A stretch of 64,000 bases of DNA from Pisaster brevispinus (taxonomy: Eukaryota > Echinodermata > Asteroidea > Forcipulatida > Asteriidae), in assembly GCA_023634235.1 (NCBI GenBank), contig JAMKCF010000013.1, forward strand, positions 17,981,705-18,045,704, written 5' to 3'. The notes under the pieces were generated by a model that saw only the letters and a list, made by a program, of their open reading frames with translations, made no database searches and was not told the DNA's origin. The translations under genes were made by a program, and so were the position numbers. Below are positions 35,989 to 48,000 of this stretch, one piece after another (position 1 is the stretch's first letter; each line of letters begins with the position of its first letter).

Positions 35989-36447
35989 ATCGGTTTGATA
36001 TTTTGTAACCCTATCAGTATTATGCAAACAAATTTGTTTTGTAAATGTCATAAGTAAGAATACACCGTGCCTTGTAGTTGTATATAGACACTATCGTACG
36101 AGTACATCATCTAACACGTCATCTAACCTTTTTGGTGTCGTACTTCCATTTCGTCTGAACACCGCATCGCCATTGATGACTGTTTCGTTACTTCCTCCAT
36201 TGACTCTCTCCCCAAGGGGGCTTTGCTTATTTTTTCGAACAGCTTCTTCTTGCTGGTTCGCTGATGGATTAGTGCACATAAATACATGTTTCAGATTGAC
36301 CAAGGACGTCGAAATAAGGCAAAGGACGGACGAGCAAATTAAAAGTCGTAAAAGCCGGTTCCACCGTAACATTGTTCTAAAACTAGGAGGCACGAAAATC
36401 CGTTTCTTTGCGAGACTGTATTGTCTGCATGGATGTGTATGGCACAA

Positions 36448-39400
36448 TAGAACGTATGCTCTAATGTCATTTAGTAGGGCGCCCTCGCCTAGAGGTCAGA
36501 AGACGGTAGACTGGTCCCCATGTCTGTATTCGCAAGGATAAAGAAAGACAGGCACTGGTCTTACAGGCCAAATGATTTCATTGGATGAACTTGGAGTGAC
36601 GTAAACTTCCAATTTCTGTGTTATGATTGGTCTGCTCCGAAGCGACGTAGTTTGTCAGCTCATTGACTGTTCTGATCGTCTGCTGTTGCGTGTGCATAAT
36701 GTTTGTAAGCAATTAAGGTGTGTTATCAACCCCTTGACTTTCGCTAACAGTAGGGCCTACCATTTTGCAATGACATGCATATCTTATAACCAGCCCAAGC
36801 CAGAATAAGATTTTATCCCAAGTGGGAACTAGCGTTGACCGCCTGGGTTCGATTACGGTCAGCGCCATGATCAAACATCTGTCGCAGCTACCACATTTCC
36901 GTCATCCTGATTGGCCAATAATATCGCTCTCACCCAGTCAACAAGTACAAACCTAGACTTGGTTCCAAGTCTGCGATCGTGGCTTTTACTCTGTCCGATA
37001 GCCAATACATTATTCCCTGAAATAGCGCCCTCTTGTATATTAACTCCGTCATTAGCCTACGATCACAGACTTGGGACCATTGTTCAACGGTTTGTACACA
37101 CCCTATGGCGAATTAGTCCAAAAGTGGACGGAACAATCTGATTGGTCGGAATTGCAAAAACCTTTGATAACATGAATATTCAAACAAAACCATCTACGAG
37201 ATAGGTTGTGAGCTCTTCCATTTAAACTGTAGGGTGCAACTGTTATCGCGAAGTAGGAATCATGTATTTTGTCATGTGTTTTTTACTACATTAAGATCTC
37301 ACTAAACTTATTTATGTATTTTAAAAACTGTCTACGTACCAAGGACTATACAAATTTAATATCGAATGAACATAAAGCAACAATTTTAAGCGAGTTCAGC
37401 CTGTTTGTTAAAGACGCTGCCAGTAATGTTTTTGCCGTCTCCTGATTGGCCAGCTCCCTGGCGTACGCTTGATTGTTTACATTTATCTTTGAATACATGA
37501 ATATACATAAACGCAAGGGGGTCAAGTCTGAGATTGCGAGTTGGGGCGCGTGATAGTTAATCTGTGGGGCGTTTTTCGTGGCTGATGCAGAGGAATAACT
37601 GCGATCTCAGACTTGAAATCAAGTCTAGTACAAACCCTGACCGTACACGCGGATCTGATGGAGCGTTTGTCTTTCAGTGCCCATCACAACCATACCGCTT
37701 GTACCCCCAGATCGTGACGTGCAAAAGTGGATAAAACACGCCCATAATATGCTAAGTAGCCTCATCTTGTCGTGGGGAAAATAAATCTGCAGACGATTCG
37801 ATTTCGTCTTTTGTTTGTTGGCGACGGTCATGGCTAAAAACATGCAACGACAACATAAATTAAGATTAAAATATATCAAGGTTACTTAAGAAAAAGTAGA
37901 TCTTCAATAACCCGGCTACAAGTCAGGGATTTAAAACTTACTACCCAGTTATATTACGTGATAAGATTTATCCCTAACTAGTTTGTCTTCCGGGCATGAA
38001 CAGTTAATTTCTCATTAGTAACTCGGGCAATTGCAAATTAATAGACTAAAGAGGGGACAAGATTCTGGTTAGTTTTCCCAATTAACTTTTTGGACAGGGT
38101 GGAGGGGGGGGGGCTGTAAGCCACATGTAGGTGGCTGACACAACCCCAACCTTACACCCCCACCCACCAACAAATTGGAAATCTTGATCGCAATTGTTTT
38201 TGTAGGTATTAAAATCAAGATTTTTTGGGGGGGTTGGTGGGGTTGTAGTCAAGTAAAGTTGCTGGAAACTTACAAAATGTACAGGAAAAAAGGGGGAAAG
38301 TTGCACAAGAGTATCACAATATACAAATACAAATTCATGAAAGAACAGGCAAACAATTCTATTAATTTAATATGTATATCATGAAATGAATGAAGGAATA
38401 AAAACTACAAATTTAAATCATCATTTTTTTAATATACACGCACAACTAACAACGAGCGTTGACTCTCTGCCAACTCTCATTGAGCAACTTTAAGAAAATA
38501 AAAAATAAACAAGAGGTGATCGTGCACATAATATTTTGATAAACAAATAAACGAAACGGTTGTCATCACTTATGCACTTGACCAAAATGGCAGAAACAAA
38601 TAATCTGCTACAAACTTAACACGATAATTGTTTTTAAATTGTTTTTTAATTGTGGTCTCATTGCGTCTCTGTGCGACACTGAGACTGAAGTCTCGTCGGG
38701 GTCGCCTGTCTTCGGGTCGGATCGCCCGTTAAGCTTTCTAAATCTGGGATTTATTCAAACTCGGCCGTAAATCGATGTTCAGTTGATTACGGATTTGGGA
38801 CACGTTTCTATTATAAGGTGTGGATCGAGGGGTCGTGGGTCGTACGGGTTGAGGGGGTTTTAGAACAACAAATAAAATATACTGCGGACCTACCCTTGGT
38901 CACCAAGACTGCCAAAACATGTCCACACATGTGATAATAAATTACAACTCCTAAATACAGGGGGAAACTTCCCTACGAAAGAAAAGGTCCGTTTTAACCA
39001 TCACCCATTGTCTTTTCCATAGATCGAGATCATTGTCTCAAACAATAAAAATGAAAAAAAACCATCCAAACAGTCATAGGATGTTTATTACCAGAGACTA
39101 TACCAAAGCCGTGGGGCATAAATTAAACAACACTTTATCTTTCGATGGTTAATTACTGCCAGAAAAAAAAACGTTTCAAAAGTTTCCAATCTTCATGTGG
39201 TTCTGCAATTTAACAGTTTATTTCGTTTTCCAACGCGCAGCACCGCTTCGCCGATTACATTGCAATTCACTCTCCCCTCTCCTTTTCTTCCAGTTTGGTT
39301 TTCTTGTAAAAACTTTTCCAATCCACCGTTTCCTTCCAAAATTCCAATTTTTTCTGTCACAACATTTCCAAAATCACCAATATTTGATTTTCACTCGACA

Positions 39401-40769
39401 TGGGTGAAAGCTTTGTAACTGACAAAAGCTTTTTTGAACATATTGAGTGCGTTCCGATCCTATTTTTTTTTTCCACGTCCCGAATTTTTTTCTTCTTTAA
39501 TGCATTAATCAAATACCATCAAACTGTTTTTCGTGGCCACAATATGGTCTCATCTCATGACCTGCTTGCACACGGCTATGATTTCACACTTTCCTCTGTA
39601 AGGCAAAACAAAGTGACTATATAATCTGACATGTTGAATATTATTACAAACTGGAAACTTCAAGAACAACTAGCTTAATAATCAGCGGCCCAGCCTCCTA
39701 ACAAAAAATACATATTTTATACAAGAAATCGTAGGAGAAAGAGTAAGTGGGTCAGGTGACTGCATTTTATCAACCCTGTCCCTGTCTTCATTCCAGTTCC
39801 CAAAACAATTGAAAACAGTAAAAAAAATCTAGCATTGAATGTGTCTTTGATGCTATCGACTACATTCGCATTTACAGAAGATCACCTTCATAATCTTCAC
39901 CTCAACATTCTGTGAAGGCACTCACAATGGTTTCAACTTAAACACTGTTTGACTTTGAAATACAGTCTGGCACAGACATCGCTGGAATAAAATACTAGCA
40001 ATGTTCGCACAAACATATGATTAATTTTCTTAAAATACAATTATGAGGCCTTAAATCAATGACCTATAAAGCCTGCACACATGCAGACCAAATACAAGTT
40101 CAAAATGTGTCTTACCACACTTTAGACAAAAAGTACAACAGCGACTCCAATATCTCCAAGTGATGTACAGTCTTACAAAGACTTAAAAGTTACACAGTAA
40201 TAAGGCAAGACATTTAAATGGACAAAAAGTCTGAGTAAAGTGTCCACCCTTTATACTGGTGTAAAAAATATGTAAAAATGCAAATACAATGCGACATAAA
40301 ATTTTTTTTTTAAAGATTTACACTTTTAACAAACATGTAGCTACTTAAAATTTCACAATCTAACACTTTCATAATAATGATACTGCACAAGATTCAAGAG
40401 TCCAAACTTATTATTAGATCAGACACTTGAACGCTGAGGGCGCACATGGGTTCCCTAAAACTTGTATACAATTACTCTGGTTCGTCTGTTTTTTAGCAGA
40501 ATTTCCTGTCGTCTCACCATGGATCTAGCATTTGAGAGCCTAGTTGAAGACACTGTTTATATCTTGGTACTTAGATTCAGAGAACGTATAGGGAAACGAC
40601 GAACACACACGCCAGTGCCGTTCTTTAGTATCATGATGCTGGGCCTAGGTTGTTTATGTGAAGTGAACAAACCATGTAAGTATGTATTTAAATCGATGCG
40701 TAATAATGTATGCAAGGCCCCATCCAATACAAACAGTTTAATTTGTATGGGCATTAGCTAATAGTAATA
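36448..40769. other. Intergenic between copy C exon 1 and gene D last exon (within duplicated block 1)
   Basis: No gene recognised. Contains two small foldbacks: arms at 36961-36982/37057-37078 (theme CCAAGTCTGCGATCGT) and at 37521-37537/37601-37617 (theme TCAAGTCTGAGATTGCG). Poly-G runs lie near 38105 and 38226. The 180 bp before 40770 are the conserved 3' flank of genes C, D and E. Confidence 0.6.
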
Positions 40770-43700
40770 TTAACCGCAGTCTTTGATGTGTAAATGAAGG
40801 AGTCCCGAAAGGTGCATCTGGAGTATTATGGCAAACTCCTCGTTCATCGAATGTATCGAACTCGCCCCGGCGAGGTTGTCGAAGTAGTGATACTTGACTG
40901 TGCTCATCGTGTTTGTCCCAGTGTCCATCACTCTGTCTGGCACCCTGTGGGGGAAGGGCCAGAAGCCGTAGAGGTGTGTCTCTTCGCACATCGTCAGTGC
41001 CAGGTTAGTCAGGTAGAAACCTTCAGTTGGTTAGGAGAAACGCAGTTTTTTTAGCCAAAATTTATCAACGTGAATATTTATTTGCATTTCATAACTAATT
41101 GTGGTTTCGACTTCATTTTGACAGCACTGCGTATACAAAAACAAATATCCACACCTGCATGTCATAGGACTGTTGTGTACAGTTTGGTTGTAAACAATGT
41201 GTAAATCTCCAAAATTCAAAGTTCCCTATTGAGACCTAGTCAAAAAATATTGCAAATGTCAAATTATCCGGAGTTTCGATTCTTGCGATAGTTTCATACA
41301 TGCTTTTTGTAACAAGTCAGGAACTTACTGAAGGATACCGGGTGAAGCTAACGGATTTGCGGTCGACAGAGGGCGCAAAACTTACCTGTTGAAAGAAAAC
41401 GTGTCAGGTTTCTCTCTTTCCAAAAGTTGTATATGGCGAGAAAATGGCGCGGATCGGCGACGGCTGCCATGAGGTTTGGGACCTTGTAGAATTCAAGCGT
41501 GTGTTTTGCCTTTAGACACACGTCAGTTCCACTAGCAGCTGAGATGCATGGCAACCACAGGACACCGTAGTATTCGTCAATAGCCTTTGCAAAAGCAGCA
41601 GAATCTGTCTTGACTTTCAGACTCTTAAATCTTGGCGGAAGACCAGAGGAAAGAAAAACACAAACATAATCACTAAGTTTCACGCTTTTCCTGTCTTGTT
41701 CGTATCATACACAGCTATTGCAGTTGCAAACACTGGGGTCTGTCTGCTTTGAGATCTAACAAGCCTTGATTTTGATGCATGTTTTCGCATGGATCAAAGG
41801 GGAGTTGGCCCTTCCATCAATCATACCATTATCTTTAGTTTGAGTATTGTTACAGTCGCTTTATTAAGACAACCTAGATAGGGACCAAGTCAATGCATCA
41901 CACCTCACCATTTCAGAGGCATCAAAGAAGGTATTGATATCACAGCTCATAGAGTCGCGGTTTAACTGTTATTTCCGCCACAATCACTCCGTGGACATGT
42001 ATACCTGAAGGCATGTAAAGAAATAGTCCATGATCTCGAGATTTCATTTGTATAATAGATTGTGCGGGAAGGGGGTGTTGTAACGTTGTTAAGAATTCTC
42101 CAAACGTCTCCAATGTCTCATCACGTCAGTTTTGACGATCTTAAAATGCTTTCCTCCTCTTCTGATTGGGAACTCTGGCAACGTCTTCAGCTCAGCCAGT
42201 GTCTGATTACATCAACACACAACTTTGTTGCTTTACAACTGAACTGGCACATCCGTCAACCTCTGTCAAATTTGAAGGTTTCATGACTTCATTAAATAAC
42301 CTGTGTGTAGTACTCGAACTCGGTACTCGTTCTCGGTACTCGAGAACTACTCCAGTACCATTTTGATAGTACTCAAACTCAGTACTCAATTACTACTCAA
42401 CGACCGCTTTGATGGTACTTGTACTCGGTACTCGAGCACTACTCGTGTACTGTTTTGATGGTACTTGTACTTGTACTCGAGGACTACTCGAGGACCGTTT
42501 AGATGGTATTAGTACTTGTACTGGAGAACTACTCGTGTACTATTTTGATGATGCTTGTACTTATCCGAGTACTACTCGAATACCCTTTTTTGGTACTTAT
42601 ACTCGTACTCGAGTACAACTGATTGCAGAAGTTGTGATGGTACTCGTACTCGTATCCGATTAGTCGTACCCGAGTACATTTTATACCCTATAAATTGCAT
42701 CCATTTTAAAAATGTGTGCCGTTACCATTTTACCTTTTTGTTGCGATACTAGGGTTCATTGTTGTCAGATTGGACTTCCAGCCAGCATCAACCGCATGAG
42801 GGCGTATTGGTGGGAGATTTGCCCTGATGAGGAACAAACCAAAGTTTCAATCAAAGCGATGAAATTAATATGATTGTTCGCATTTAATTATTGGTCATTA
42901 TTTGGTAAGAACTTACGTATGCTCTTTGATTTATAATGTATTTTTTTTATCTGTACTTGGAGTTTCAAGTTCAGACTGTAAACTTTCCAGAATCTCAAAG
43001 GATTCCGGAAAAATCAATCCCATGATTAGAAATAATTACCTGATGACGTAATCTGCCTGGTCGATTTCTTGTCCGCATTTACTGTTAGCGATGATACCAC
43101 TGTTACCAACCACACTGCATCTTGGGAACATCCGACCTGAAAGAGGCGAAACCTGCAAGAAAACAATAGGATTTGTTTGGCCCAGCCTTCCAGCCAATGA
43201 ACACACGTTTGTCAATCCAGTAAACCGAGGACGTCTTTGTTCTCCTACTCCTGTTGTTTGGATTTGTTGTTTATAGCCACGCCCTCTTTGCTTTTGTGCC
43301 GTGTGCAAAACCTTACAGGTAATAATATTATTTGTTTGATATTTGGACTCAAGACTATCTGTGCTGTTTTTCATGCTGTATACGTAAGCACAACAAGTAA
43401 GCACAAAACCGTTTATTAGTATAATACGATTACCCAACAAAACACAATGTAATGTATACCGTCTGTGACTGGTCCCCTTCTTTCCTGTGCTCAGCAGGAA
43501 AGTGTTTAGCGACATTGCCTGCTTAGGCAGCTCTGGGAAATTGGGCCCTTGGTCGAGATGCTCCTTTCCAGGAACATAATAACTATTTATTATCCATAAT
43601 TGCATTCATTCAACCAGGAGTATAATGCCTGGATAAGCAGCTCCGGGAAATTGGGCCCTTGCGTCCGGGTTGTCAACAATCATGTGGGACCAAATACTGG

Positions 43701-45030
43701 TCGAGATGCTTCTTTCCAGGAACATGATAACTATTAATTATCCATAATTGCATTCAACCAACCAGGAGTATAATAGATGTAAAACGAATAATTTTGTGCA
43801 TACTATCTTGATATTGTCAATGACTTAGCAGTTGCTCAAAGTCGTGTTTGCGTTTACCTTAGGAACATCGTTTGTCAAGAACTTCTGTGTAACATTGTAG
43901 TATATCGGGTGTTTTTTGCCAGCGTTTACAATGCTGTTACAATAAGGAAGGCGGTCCCCATCTCTCGTGTTTCTTTGTGTCAGAATAAAGTCGTCCTGCC
44001 CCGTCAGGTTGGTACTTTTTAGTAGCTCCTTTCTGGAAATGAGAAATTACCATTATTCTACTGAATCCATTTCAAATTGGTAAAGAACTTGTTCAATATG
44101 TTTTCCCGGACATTTTCAACAACATTTAATTCATTTTAACATTTGGCTGATTCAATTTCGTTTTTAAAATGAATGTTCTGTTTTATTAGAATTCACATTC
44201 AAAAATATTAATTCAACTTCAAAAGTTAAGCATTCACTGGTGAAATAGGATCATTCATACACATTAAATGCGGCAAATATTGTCCAATCGTGCAAAAGCC
44301 ACCAATAAGAGGCTGTCAATCATTCGATTTCATCAATTGTAAATAAAAAGAAGTAAACAAAAATCAACCAATTACTGGGGGAAAAGTAAAGTCGTGATTT
44401 CCTATAAACGAAACAGATTGACTAACAAAGCTAAATTACGACGCAAATTCGTGCATGAAAAGAATTTGAACGCAATAAGCTTTTAAAAAGTAACCCTTGT
44501 TTGAAATGATTTACGTGCAACATGCATGGATTTAAATGAGTTTCGAATGAAAACTTAATTCAAGTTTGCTGAAATTGACCTGGAAAACCTTTATCGGCGT
44601 ACTAAAATAAAATGATGTAATTATCCTTGGGAAGTTTTAAACTCATCTTCTATTCTTGTTTTTTTTCTATGGTTTCCCAGCATCTTGAGGCAAAACAAAA
44701 CAATAGTTATTCAAATATTGGCTGATCAGTCTGATCAGTTTACACAATACAAATATTTATTCGCAAGTTTGACGTAGAGAGTTGGTTTTTCTAAACATAC
44801 CTGAATGTGTCTAGATTGGTAGAATTCAATTTCCATTTTGTGGATGTTAATAATCGATGGTAGCGAATAGCCAGGTGGTGTACCGGTGTTTGGATTAAAA
44901 GGAACTTAACATAATCGAGCCTGTTCCTAGTCAGAAAACAAACAAAACATCAACGATCAATAAAATAGAAAGTGTAACAAAATCAAGGTTTACCTAGTTC
45001 TCTATTTTGATTAAGATTTGAAGATATGAT

Positions 45031-45077
<47 letters not shown>

Positions 45078-48000
45078 TCTATTGTATTTTATTTTATTAT
45101 TATTTTTTTTCATCAATATGAAGCTTAATCTTGGATAGCTTATTAGCTTTTTTGTGCAAATGAAAATAATAGTAAATATTCCAATGTGTGGGTCAACTGA
45201 AAGAGTGGGCAGTGCTATACGTCACTGCAAATTGAACACATCTGATAATTCTTGGATTGACCTCTGCCGGTACCTTTAAATGTAAATATAGTCTTCGTTC
45301 GAGTCGTTTTCTCATTTTTGATACGCGCGGGACTTGTGTAGCCTATACTGGCAGACGCAACAAAAAAGCTACTCACGACATGGTGAGGTCCATCCACGGA
45401 TTCACTGCAAGGGGTTCCTTCCTTCAACAAATCAATTAAAACAAATAAAAAATGTAAAGTCATTTTGTTTCATTATTTAGTTTCACAAACAACTTCCGGA
45501 TATATATTTCTTGCCTCTGACGAAGGTCCGGTTTGGATCGAAAGCTAAGGCCATCTCCCCTACTATTAAAAAAAAATATATATTTGTTTTTTAAATCTGG
45601 GTTGAGCTGTCCCGTTTATCCTTTGTACAACAGCAAGTAACAAAGAAATAGGCGGAAGTCATCCCTATAGAAATAATGCAAAAAATAACCTTTTAAATTT
45701 GTTCCCTTCTTTTTTCTAGTCTTTGTCTGTCCACTTTCTTATTTCAACTTCCTCTCAACGTATGAATTCCCTTGTGCCCAAAAGGAGAATTCATTTTCAT
45801 ATTAGCTCATGAATTTTATTGGATTATCTTCTTAAAGTTTGGTACTATGCCGTTTAAGGTCATCAGTTTTGTCAATTTAACCATGTATGCCGGTATATTT
45901 TGCTCATTGCAGACTATGCAATGCGGTTCCTAAATAGCCGTAACTCAGTATTCCTCCATGCAGCTAATCATTTTAGATTCGAGCTTTACAGTAGAGAGTG
46001 ATCCCTCTAAGAAAGGTGATGTTAAAGTCTTGCTGATTGGCTTTATTTAACTGGAGTACTTTGTACTGTCAAAACAAGCAGCGAATCAGAGTAGTTGTTT
46101 GAGACCCCAATGAAATGCTGATATTGTGTCAAACAAGTCAATGTTCATTGCCTGGAGACGTGCGACTTTGCACTTTTCAGTCGACCTCGATCGTCTTTGC
46201 CTGATTTGTAGGCAACTCAATTTAACGCCTGGATCATTCAGATTAGATTAAAATTAAAACGTCACTCAGATCGTCGTTCAACAATAAACAATAATTTGAT
46301 TCAATTCCACTATCCGAGCATTATTGCATTAAGAAGATGCATTCAAAAGTATCGCTGCGTTTATTTCGTCTGAACCGACTGTATGTGTGGATCTAGTACT
46401 CCTTTTCATTAATTCGGCAAACATATTTCAACTTTTTCAAATATCTTTTCTAGATTTTCCCGCAGGTCGAATTGTTCACTACATCTGACGTCTCGTGATG
46501 CCACATTTTGTCCTTAATTTTGTTTTCAAACGCATAAAATGGCTGCCCCTGGAACAAGTTTTAGATTTGCCCACGTGCGCCCAATCGTTAAAGATGCCTC
46601 TATATCTTGCTGTGTGTTCAAACTTTTAGACAAGTGAGGGAAAAACCCACTGGAAATGAAAATTCCTGTACTTTTTGATTTCATTATTTTGTGACACGAC
46701 CCAGTTTTAGTTTGTCCTGCTAAATTATTATTTTTTTTTAAAGGAAACGGTACTCACCAGAAGAAAAGAGAAAACCACATTAATTTAAAGTCATTTGAAA
46801 TTAAATGACGTAACAAATTGTGAAAATGATTGTCCACAAATGAATAAATAAAAAACTAAATAACTAAATAAATAAATACAAAATTAACCAATCTTGCCTC
46901 GGGTCTAAGTCGTTAATATTGACGTCAATATTCACGCATTAGGGCACTGTTCATGAGAACTGTTGAAATTCTGGTGTCAGTGCTTATGCCTTTGAGTCAA
47001 GAATAATGACCATACGTTTTGAGCAGATTTGGGCGGGGTGGTATATGGACCAAAGATTGACTTGGTATGGAGCCGATTGGGAATTCCCCGTTTTTGTGTT
47101 TTTGCTCAGCAGATTTTCGCGGGGTTTGCGTCCATCCCTGAATTCGTTCTCGTAGATAAATTAACTTTAAGTGGCATTTCCACCAATGGCAGTGCACCCT
47201 TGGGTGCATGGTAAACACACCTTCTCTGCCGAGAGACGTAGTCCTCAGTGTCATAGCACTGCTATAACCATGTGTGTTGCTGTTGTTCCAAAGTTAGACT
47301 GTTTGTACATGTACATGAAGTACTTGGTGTTGGGCACCTTCGTCTAGAGGTCAAAAGGGGGCTGTTTATTGGCCAATCCTGTGCGCCGCTCGGTTTACCT
47401 CTAAGATGGCGGTCTGACGACATTAGTTAATGCATCGGGTCAATCAGACATGAATCGCGGATTCCTGCATATTTCATACATTGAACAGGTTCAAATTTAC
47501 AGCTTAAAATTGTGATTATAGTCTCAAAATTGGTATCAAAACAGGATTTTAAAGCAACAAATTTTTCTTTAAGCATTTTCTCCTCTGAATTGTGGAAAAC
47601 ATGCTGCAGATTTTACGAACAAATCTAATTTTCTAGGCTAACAATCTAAAAATGGTTAAATCCCAGTTATTTGTTAGCAATATAACACACATTTTGTCAT
47701 GTTTAAGGTTCAAGTAATTAAAAAATCTATTCCCTCCCCCTTTTTGCTTTGTTTGAACAGCAAAGGATAACAAATGTATCCCTTCCACTTTTTGGCTGGG
47801 TTGGAGGGACAAGGGATAACAAAATATATCCCCTAACTTAAATTATTACCGCTCGATCCGCAAATAGACTCTATGTCAGCTTTCCCAATAATGAAGCTTA
47901 CATTTTCAACAAACGGTGTGCGTATTTTTCTTTGATAATATAATGCAATACAAATTTGGATTACAACAAAATGTGGATTTTTTTTTTTTGCTAACAAAAA

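Larger units (their letters stand above)
30494..36372 (-). pseudogene. Copy C: ST8Sia-like pseudogene lacking exon 3, with two in-frame stops
   Basis: Exon remnants in transcript order: 36372-36128 (membrane anchor, apparently identical in protein to gene D's), 33442-33398 (45-nt exon), 33088-32963, then no exon 3, 31975-31863 (motif L part 1), 31648-31559, 31381-31137 (motif S) and 30744-30494 (motif VS). The exon at 31559-31648 has TAA at 31599-31597 where gene D encodes the Ser of GWKSN. The last exon has TAG at 30583-30581, removing the final 29 codons including the H-(X4)-E motif. The 175-nt exon 3 of gene D has no counterpart; a 49-bp minisatellite occupies its place. Without it exon 2 (phase 2) and exon 4 (phase 0) are out of frame. 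Splice sites of the remaining exons are still intact, so inactivation looks recent. An upstream in-frame ATG at 36447 also exists. Confidence 0.88.
35990..42840. repeat. Segmental duplication, block 1 of 2
   Basis: The block matches 50051-56990 almost base for base at an offset of 14,061 bp (14,062 in part, from a small indel). For example, the 118-codon frame at 36091-36447 recurs unchanged at 50152-50508. It contains exon 1 of copy C, the intergenic DNA and exons 6-8 of gene D. It differs from block 2 mainly in scattered single bases and in the copy number of the TACTCG minisatellite. Edges are judged by eye. Confidence 0.9.

Noticed and set aside
36373..36447. Upstream in-frame Met giving a 25-residue longer N terminus for copy C (50434-50508 in gene D)
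   Set aside because: The inner Met gives the short basic tail and anchor expected of Golgi type II enzymes. The longer start cannot be excluded without transcript data.
40738..40989. 83-codon minus frames over the last exons (also 30462-30713 and 54799-55050)
   Set aside because: They overlap the true motif VS exons in another frame. [13 protein letters not shown] and H-(X4)-E are only in the chosen frame.
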